From Paenibacillus sp. 453mf (lineage in GTDB: Bacteria; Bacillota; Bacilli; Paenibacillales; Paenibacillaceae), in assembly GCF_900116105.1 (NCBI RefSeq), contig NZ_FPAC01000008.1:71981-135980 (forward strand): 64,000 nucleotides of DNA, given 5' to 3'. How positions within the stretch are numbered: position 1 is the first letter of the stretch; the number at the start of each line of letters is the position of its first letter. Positions 59,293-64,000 of the stretch are shown here, piece after piece. Made by a program: the position numbers and the translations under genes. The notes under the pieces are model-generated. The model worked only from the letters and a program-made list of their open reading frames with translations. It was not told the origin of the DNA and searched no databases.

Positions 59293-62082
59293 TCAACCCG
59301 TGTTCCGCATTCCTGAAGCAATGCCGTTAATCGTAAGCAGCACTTCGCGTAGCAATTCAGAGTCATCTCCGTTTTGTTCACGCAATGCACGAAGCTCAGT
59401 GAGCAGTTGCACTTGCAAGTAGCTTAGCGGATCAACGTACGGATTACGCAAGCGAATGGATTCTTGGATCACAGGAACATTATCCAGAATATCCTGCTGT
59501 CCTGTAATTTTTAGAAGCAGATCCTTCGTCAGTTCAAACTCTTCTAGTATTTTGCCTTTGACACGGGCACGGATTTCATCATCTTGTACCATGGACGTGT
59601 ACTGCTTCGATATATTCATATCCGCTTTGCCTACCGCCATCTGCACGGTATCAATCAATGTACTGAAGAACGGATAGTTCTTATACATACCCTGAAGCAC
59701 CTTCAGGTTCTCCTCTTTGCCCTGGTAGAAGCTCTGTAGGCCTGTACCAGCCGCGTACCATGCAGGGAAGAGATAACGGCTCTGTGTCCAAGCAAACACC
59801 CAAGGAATGGCGCGCAAGTCCTCAAAACGGTTACTGTTCTTTCGTTTAGAAGGTCTGGATCCAATATTAAGCTCACCAACCTCAGGTAACGGCGTAGACT
59901 CCTTGAAGAAATTGAAGAAGTCCGGATCATTGAATACAAGATCTTGGTACTTCTTAAGAGAAGCTTCTGAGATCGATACGATAATCTCCTTCCAAGCCTC
60001 TTCTTCAATCGGTTTCTCCACACTTGCAACCATAGCAGACGTCAGAAGAGCAGATGTCGCCTGTTCAAGACTTCGATAAGCGATTCCATGGAGGGAATAA
60101 CGTGAGGAGAGAACTTCTCCTTGTTCCGTAATCTTGATGCCTCCACCAATGGTATGAGGCGGCTGTGCCATAATACTGCGGTTTAGCGGCATACCGCCGC
60201 GACCAAGCGCTCCTCCACGTCCGTGGAAGAACTTGAGTTTTATATTATATTCCTGGCTCACTGCTGTAATTTCATTCATGGCTACTAGCAGCTCCCAGTT
60301 TGCTGTAACAACTCCGCCGTCTTTGTTGCTATCCGAGTAACCCAGCATTATCTCCTGCATATCCTCCATCGCAGATACACAATTACGATATACCGGCAAT
60401 TCGAATAACCGTTTCATTATCGCCGGTGCTTCATGCAAATCCTCAATGGTCTCGAACAACGGCACAGATTGAATCGTACAAACAATAGAGCCATCTGGTT
60501 CTCTACGGTAGAGACCTACTTCTTTGGCAAAGACCATTACTTCTAGCAGATCACTAGCACCTCGGGTCATACTGATCAGATAGCTGTTGATGCAGTTTCT
60601 ACCGTATTCCTTCTGGGCTCTATAGATCGTGCGATATACTTCAAGACATTCCCGCGTGCTATCACTGTAGCTGAAATGTGAAGAGGTCAATGGTCGTGGA
60701 TCACTTAACAAGCCGGCAAGCAAATCGATCTTTTCTTCCTCAGACAGAGCAGAATAATCTTCCACAATGTTCATATGAGCCAAGATTTCCTTCATGGCAT
60801 TCTCATGCTCTTGGCTGTGTTGACGAATATCTAAAGTCGCTGTATGGAACCCGAACAGCTCCACTTGGCGAATAATCTTTTTAACATAAGTGTCTGCGAC
60901 ATAATCGGCATAATGATATCTCAAGCTGCGATCAATTAGCTTCAGGTCGTTAATCAATTCCTCCGGTGAAGCGTAACGGTCTGGCTGGCCGATTTTGTTG
61001 TCATCAAGCACATTGTTCAGCTTGGAGATCATGTAGGCGATTTTAATGCGATAAGGTTCTTTCTCATTCCGCCATATATCCGCTTGCTTAAGAACAACCT
61101 TCTGACGATCTTCTTCGATAGAATTCATGAGCTCTTCTGATACTGTAACGATATTCGTGCTGAAGCTCAGTTTACCCATTAATTCAATCAAGATACGCTG
61201 ATATTCACGCAGGGCGAGCTTACGCTGCATTCTAAGGGTCTCCCAGGTAACGTCAGCCGTTACAGATGGGTTCCCATCACGGTCTCCGCCAATCCAGGAG
61301 CCAAAACGCAAATAAGTAGGTACATGCCAGCGATGTTCTGGATAATACTTCTCTAGACAGCGTTCAAGCTCTTCATAAACATCCGGCAATACATGGAACA
61401 GCGTTTCGTGGAAATAATACATTCCATTCCTTACTTCATCAAGCACGGTAGGTTTGCGATCACGTAGTTCGTCTGTTTGCCACAGCGTAATGACCTCGTT
61501 TAGCAGCTTCTCACGAAGCTGTTCACGTTCGCGATGCGTAAGAGTTGGATTATCCAAGAGCATAACATCTTCAGATATACGTTTATGTATATCAAGAATA
61601 ACTCGACGAGAGGCTTCTGTTGGATGTGCGGTCATGACCAGCTCCAAGGACATTGTTTCCAAAATGCTCTGTACCTCGGTATAGCAAAACCCTTTATCCT
61701 TCAAAGATTGCACAGCCTTTTCGATAGAACCTGGTTGTACAGCCTCTCCCGCAGAACGCTCGTAATCCCGTTTACGGCGGATTCGATGATTCTGCTCTGC
61801 GATGTTCACCAATTGAAAATAAATCGCAAAAGCACGAATAACTTGATGACGTCGATCCGAATCAAGCCCCTGTATCATGCTAATAAACTCCTGGAACAAT
61901 TCAGGTGTATTCTCAGCCCGCAAGGCCTTACTCGTCTCACGAATCTTCTCAACAACGTTCAGGAGTTCGTTCCCTCCTTGATGTACCAGAACCTCACCAA
62001 GTATATTACCTAGAAACCTCACATCCCGACGCAACAAATTATTTGAATTGTTTTTGTTCGCGGTTGCCATAAGCTCTGTCAT
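59293..62082 (-). CDS. ppc: Phosphoenolpyruvate carboxylase
   Basis: 929 residues from the ATG at 62082, which follows TAGGAGG; an ATG at 62112 is upstream of the ribosome site. It carboxylates PEP to oxaloacetate to refill the TCA cycle. Signatures are intact: VMTAHPTEASRR (bicarbonate/PEP histidine), GSWIGGDRDGNPSVT, GYSDSNKDGGVVTANWEL, FHGRGGALGRGG with the catalytic histidine, PLNRSIMAQP, and the conserved C-terminal NTG. Monocistronic, between sigW and the rrn/tRNA operon. The 62083-62375 leader is AT-rich; no regulator site is recognised. Confidence 0.96.
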   Translation of the reverse strand: MTELMATANKNNSNNLLRRDVRFLGNILGEVLVHQGGNELLNVVEKIRETSKALRAENTPELFQEFISMIQGLDSDRRHQVIRAFAIYFQLVNIAEQNHRIRRKRDYERSAGEAVQPGSIEKAVQSLKDKGFCYTEVQSILETMSLELVMTAHPTEASRRVILDIHKRISEDVMLLDNPTLTHREREQLREKLLNEVITLWQTDELRDRKPTVLDEVRNGMYYFHETLFHVLPDVYEELERCLEKYYPEHRWHVPTYLRFGSWIGGDRDGNPSVTADVTWETLRMQRKLALREYQRILIELMGKLSFSTNIVTVSEELMNSIEEDRQKVVLKQADIWRNEKEPYRIKIAYMISKLNNVLDDNKIGQPDRYASPEELINDLKLIDRSLRYHYADYVADTYVKKIIRQVELFGFHTATLDIRQHSQEHENAMKEILAHMNIVEDYSALSEEEKIDLLAGLLSDPRPLTSSHFSYSDSTRECLEVYRTIYRAQKEYGRNCINSYLISMTRGASDLLEVMVFAKEVGLYRREPDGSIVCTIQSVPLFETIEDLHEAPAIMKRLFELPVYRNCVSAMEDMQEIMLGYSDSNKDGGVVTANWELLVAMNEITAVSQEYNIKLKFFHGRGGALGRGGMPLNRSIMAQPPHTIGGGIKITEQGEVLSSRYSLHGIAYRSLEQATSALLTSAMVASVEKPIEEEAWKEIIVSISEASLKKYQDLVFNDPDFFNFFKESTPLPEVGELNIGSRPSKRKNSNRFEDLRAIPWVFAWTQSRYLFPAWYAAGTGLQSFYQGKEENLKVLQGMYKNYPFFSTLIDTVQMAVGKADMNISKQYTSMVQDDEIRARVKGKILEEFELTKDLLLKITGQQDILDNVPVIQESIRLRNPYVDPLSYLQVQLLTELRALREQNGDDSELLREVLLTINGIASGMRNTG

Positions 62083-62375
62083 GCATATCCTCCTATCTCC
62101 AGCTGAATACAAAGTTAATCGTCCGTCATAATTGACACCTTCATAACATGATACAATAAAAATCAGTTAAAATCTTTAGTTTTGTGATAGAAAATACAGG
62201 TTTTTTGACATTTTTCGAATAGAATATTCAGTTATACTTCGTATTTCTACACCCTTATCTTCACATCAACGCGCCTGAAGTAGAAAATGCATTCTGATTC
62301 TAATTATAGATAATTTTTACATCAAGTGCTTATGAAAAATAGACCACGCGCGTGACCCAACGGGAGTAAATATAC
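62083..62375. other. AT-rich promoter region of ppc
   Basis: No gene or RNA is recognised. It must hold the ppc promoter on the minus strand. A short GC-rich palindrome ACGCGCGT (62346-62353) is the only striking element. Confidence 0.4.
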
Positions 62376-62406
62376 AAAAAAAAGCCCATCCAGAAGATCA
62401 GGCTTT
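62376..62406 (-). terminator. Terminator of the rrn-tRNA operon
   Basis: AAAGCC pairs with GGCTTT, with partial inner pairing, followed by eight T on the minus strand, 17 bases past the last tRNA. Confidence 0.8.
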
Positions 62407-62422
62407 ACAATAAGTATAATGA

Positions 62423-62493
62423 AGCGGGTGATGGGAATCGAACCCACGCTACCAGCTTGGAAGGCTGGAGTTCTACCATTGAACTACACCCGC
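62423..62493 (-). tRNA. tRNA-Gly (TCC)
   Basis: Cloverleaf with anticodon stem CCAGC/GCTGG and loop CTTCCAA, anticodon TCC; T-loop GGTTCGATTCC. The 3' CCA is not encoded. Last tRNA of the rrn operon. Confidence 0.95.
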
Positions 62494-62501
62494 AAATACA
62501 A

Positions 62502-62575
62502 TCGGGATGACACGATTTGAACATGCGACCCCCTGGTCCCAAACCAGGTGCTCTACCAAGCTGAGCTACATCCCG
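62502..62575 (-). tRNA. tRNA-Pro (TGG)
   Basis: Anticodon stem CCTGG/CCAGG with loop TTTGGGA, anticodon TGG; acceptor CGGGATG/CATCCCG. The T-loop reads TGTTCAAATCG, with A in place of the usual G after TTCA. CCA not encoded. Confidence 0.95.
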
Positions 62576-62583
62576 ATAGTAAA

Positions 62584-62660
62584 TGGCGCGCCCTGAGAGA
62601 TTCGAACTCCCGACCTTTTGATTCGTAGTCAAACGCTCTATCCAGCTGAGCTAAGGGCGC
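62584..62660 (-). tRNA. tRNA-Arg (ACG)
   Basis: Anticodon stem TTTGA/TCAAA with loop CTACGAA, anticodon ACG (first base normally edited to inosine). Acceptor GCGCCCT/AGGGCGC; 3' CCA encoded. Confidence 0.95.
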
Positions 62661-62666
62661 AAAATA

Positions 62667-62741
62667 TGGAGCGGACGACGGGAATCGAACCCGCGACCCT
62701 CGCCTTGGCAAGGCGATGCTCTACCGCTGAGCCACGTCCGC
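62667..62741 (-). tRNA. tRNA-Gly (GCC)
   Basis: Anticodon stem TCGCC/GGCGA with loop TTGCCAA, anticodon GCC; acceptor GCGGACG/CGTCCGC; CCA encoded. Second glycine isoacceptor in the cluster. Confidence 0.95.
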
Positions 62742-62751
62742 AAAAAATCAA

Positions 62752-62832
62752 TGCGCGTGAAGGGACTCGAACCCCCACGTCAAAGACGCTAGATCCTAAG
62801 TCTAGTGCGTCTGCCAATTCCGCCACACGCGC
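62752..62832 (-). tRNA. tRNA-Leu (TAG)
   Basis: Long variable arm as expected for leucine. Anticodon stem CTAGA/TCTAG with loop CTTAGGA, anticodon TAG; acceptor GCGCGTG/CACGCGC. CCA not encoded. Confidence 0.95.
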
Positions 62833-62843
62833 ATATGATTAAC

Positions 62844-62919
62844 TGGTGAGCCATGAAGGACTCGAACCTTCGACACCCTGATTAAAAGTCAGGTGCTCTA
62901 CCAACTGAGCTAATGGCTC
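62844..62919 (-). tRNA. tRNA-Lys (TTT)
   Basis: Anticodon stem CCTGA/TCAGG with loop CTTTTAA, anticodon TTT; acceptor GAGCCAT/ATGGCTC; CCA encoded. Confidence 0.95.
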
Positions 62920-62926
62920 ATATAAA

Positions 62927-63001
62927 TGGCTGGGGATATAGGATTCGAACCTATGCGTGACGGAGTCAAAGTCCGTTGCCTTACCGCTTGGCTAATCCCC
63001 A
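62927..63001 (-). tRNA. tRNA-Gln (TTG)
   Basis: Anticodon loop CTTTGAC between CGGA and TCCG stems, anticodon TTG; acceptor TGGGGAT/ATCCCCA; CCA encoded. About 60 AT-rich bases separate it from the next gene. Confidence 0.95.
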
Positions 63002-63061
63002 ACATTTTATATGATGATTATTTTCTTCATATAGTATATCCAATATTTACGAAATAAATAA

Positions 63062-63137
63062 TGGTGGAGACTGAGGGGATCGAACCCCCGACCCTCTGCT
63101 TGTAAGGCAGATGCTCTCCCAGCTGAGCTAAGTCTCC
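63062..63137 (-). tRNA. tRNA-Val (TAC)
   Basis: Anticodon stem TCTGC/GCAGA with loop CTTACAA, anticodon TAC; acceptor GGAGACT/AGTCTCC; CCA encoded. Confidence 0.95.
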
Positions 63138-63146
63138 TTATTAAAG

Positions 63147-63218
63147 TGACCCGTAGGGGATTCGAACCCCTGTTACCTCCGTGAAAGGGAGGTGTCTTAA
63201 CCCCTTGACCAACGGGCC
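63147..63218 (-). tRNA. tRNA-Glu (TTC)
   Basis: Anticodon stem CCTCC/GGAGG with loop CTTTCAC, anticodon TTC; acceptor GGCCCGT/ACGGGTC with one G-T pair. CCA not encoded. Confidence 0.95.
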
Positions 63219-63230
63219 TTGCAATATTTA

Positions 63231-63303
63231 AGCTCTCAACCGGGATCGAACCGGTGACCTCATCCTTACCATGGATGCACTCTACCTACTGAGCTATGAG
63301 AGC
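63231..63303 (-). tRNA. tRNA-Thr (GGT)
   Basis: Anticodon stem CATCC/GGATG with loop ATGGTAA, anticodon GGT; acceptor GCTCTCA/TGAGAGC. CCA not encoded. Position 32 of the loop is A, less common than pyrimidine. Confidence 0.93.
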
Positions 63304-63306
63304 ATA

Positions 63307-63382
63307 TGGCTCCCCGAACAGGACTCGAACCTGTGACAACTCGATTAACAGTCGAGTGCTCTACCAACTGAGCTATCAGGGA
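63307..63382 (-). tRNA. tRNA-Asn (GTT)
   Basis: Anticodon stem CTCGA/TCGAG with loop CTGTTAA, anticodon GTT; acceptor TCCCTGA/TCGGGGA; CCA encoded. First tRNA after 5S rRNA, read on the minus strand. Confidence 0.95.
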
Positions 63383-63436
63383 ATATTAACTAGTAGTCAA
63401 CACATCTCTCAGTATTAAAACTGAGTAAGGATGTTT

Positions 63437-63553
63437 GCTTGGCGGCGTCCTACTCTCCCAGGACCCTGCGGTCCAAGTACCATCGGCGCTGGAGGGCTTA
63501 ACGGTCGTGTTCGGGATGGGTACGTGTGGAACCCCTCCGCTATCGCCACCAAA
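63437..63553 (-). rRNA. rrf: 5S ribosomal RNA
   Basis: About 117 bases. It begins TTTGGTGGCGATAGCGGAGG and ends AGTAGGACGCCGCCAAGC on the minus strand, matching Bacillus 5S ends and the conserved CCGAACACG loop. Ends may be off by one or two bases. Confidence 0.95.
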
Positions 63554-63772
63554 CGAGCATTTGTGCAACAAATGCGATCCGCGTTGGTTTCGGTACATCA
63601 CATGAGTGTGTATGATTCTATAAGTGTGAACTTTTCAATTCAAGGATTTACTCCCTAAAAACTAGATACGAAACAATCTGCGATTTATTGCTTTCCCTGT
63701 TATTCTCGGGGTCCCCGCAAAGTATTCGGAATTTACTCCGGAAGCATTCGCTTCACTTTGTGGGGTGTTTTT

Positions 63773-64000
63773 TTGGATAAGCCCTCGACCGATTAGTACT
63801 GGTCAGCTCCATGCATTGCTGCACTTCCACCCCCAGCCTATCTACCTCGTCGTCTTCAAGGGGTCTTACTAGTTGGGAAATCTCATCTTGAGGGGGGCTT
63901 CACGCTTAGATGCTTTCAGCGCTTATCCCGTCCGTACATAGCTACCCAGCGGTGCTCCTGGCGGAACAACTGGTACACCAGCGGTACGTCCATCCCGGTC
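63773..64000 (-). rRNA. rrl: 23S ribosomal RNA, 3' end only
   Basis: The minus strand ends in AGTACTAATCGGTCGAGGGC followed by TTATCCAA, the typical Firmicute 23S 3' terminus. Only the last roughly 230 bases lie in the window. The 219-base spacer to 5S (63554-63772) holds inverted repeats around GGGGACCCCG and ACACCCC that probably form processing stems. Confidence 0.95.

Noticed and set aside
61534..62013. 159-codon frame opposite ppc
   Set aside because: Antisense shadow of ppc with no ribosome site.
62405..62842. Short open frames across the tRNA cluster on both strands
   Set aside because: They simply translate tRNA genes, a known source of false small proteins.
1..64000. CRISPR array, prophage or intact insertion sequence
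   Set aside because: No regularly spaced repeats, cas, phage structural or complete transposase genes were seen in any part of the window.

Overview
The window looks like a piece of a Paenibacillus-type chromosome (Firmicutes, Bacillales, moderate GC). Support for this comes from strong Shine-Dalgarno sites, TTG and GTG starts, LplABC/YesMN-type sugar loci, a gerABC spore-germination operon, the sigW-rsiW-cdaA-cdaR-glmM-glmS order known from Bacillus subtilis, a glmS ribozyme, and an rrn operon that ends in eleven tRNA genes. This is recognition by eye; no database search was run.

Layout. 1-10.2 kb (all minus): a sugar-uptake locus. It holds a truncated GH1 beta-glucosidase at the left edge, two paralogous LplA-type binding lipoproteins, one LplB/LplC permease pair, and a YesM/YesN two-component system. 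A 10-mer and cre-like sites recur in its intergenic gaps. 10.3-18.2 kb: housekeeping and stress genes (uppP, a thioredoxin, an aldo/keto reductase, DUF420, a CPA2 antiporter, a small SR1P-like protein, DUF1992, FrnE-like DsbA, a secreted phosphodiester glycosidase). 18.4-22.5 kb: gerA-gerB-gerC. 22.7-24.4 kb: a GH13 alpha-glucosidase. 24.7-30.4 kb: a second sugar locus (binding protein, two permeases, GH43) with a divergent winged-helix regulator and repeated AT-rich candidate operators. 30.8-33.8 kb: a Gfo/Idh dehydrogenase and a sugar-phosphate isomerase, divergent from an AraC regulator. 34.4-36.3 kb: adhR/adhA-like pair with a MerR-type promoter. 36.4-37.6 kb: padR and a pentapeptide-repeat protein.

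38-41.2 kb: a zinc-starvation module. A Zur-type Fur protein is followed on its strand by a 38-aa ORF and an unknown 124-aa protein. Divergently, two near-consensus Zur boxes precede a COG0523 GTPase and folE2 (zinc-independent GTP cyclohydrolase). 41.2-51 kb is accessory and partly decayed: VOC proteins, a regulator with two MerR domains, a frameshifted AraC gene, Atu4866-family and MFS genes, DJ-1, a WYL regulator, MerR plus aldo/keto reductase, and remnants of a VOC protein, an AraC regulator and a tyrosine recombinase.

51.1-59.1 kb: the cell-envelope core, transcribed leftward in the order sigW, rsiW, cdaA, cdaR, glmM, glmS. It joins envelope-stress sigma control, c-di-AMP synthesis and amino-sugar synthesis for peptidoglycan, with a glmS ribozyme in the glmS leader. 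59.3-62.1 kb: ppc (anaplerotic oxaloacetate). 62.4-64.0 kb: eleven tRNAs, 5S rRNA and the 3' end of 23S rRNA, all on the minus strand. I found no CRISPR array, intact insertion sequence or prophage. The most unusual items are the tandem-MerR regulator, the small ORFs in the zinc module and at 15.1 kb, the hairpin separating sigW from rsiW, and the shared operator-like repeats of the two sugar loci.
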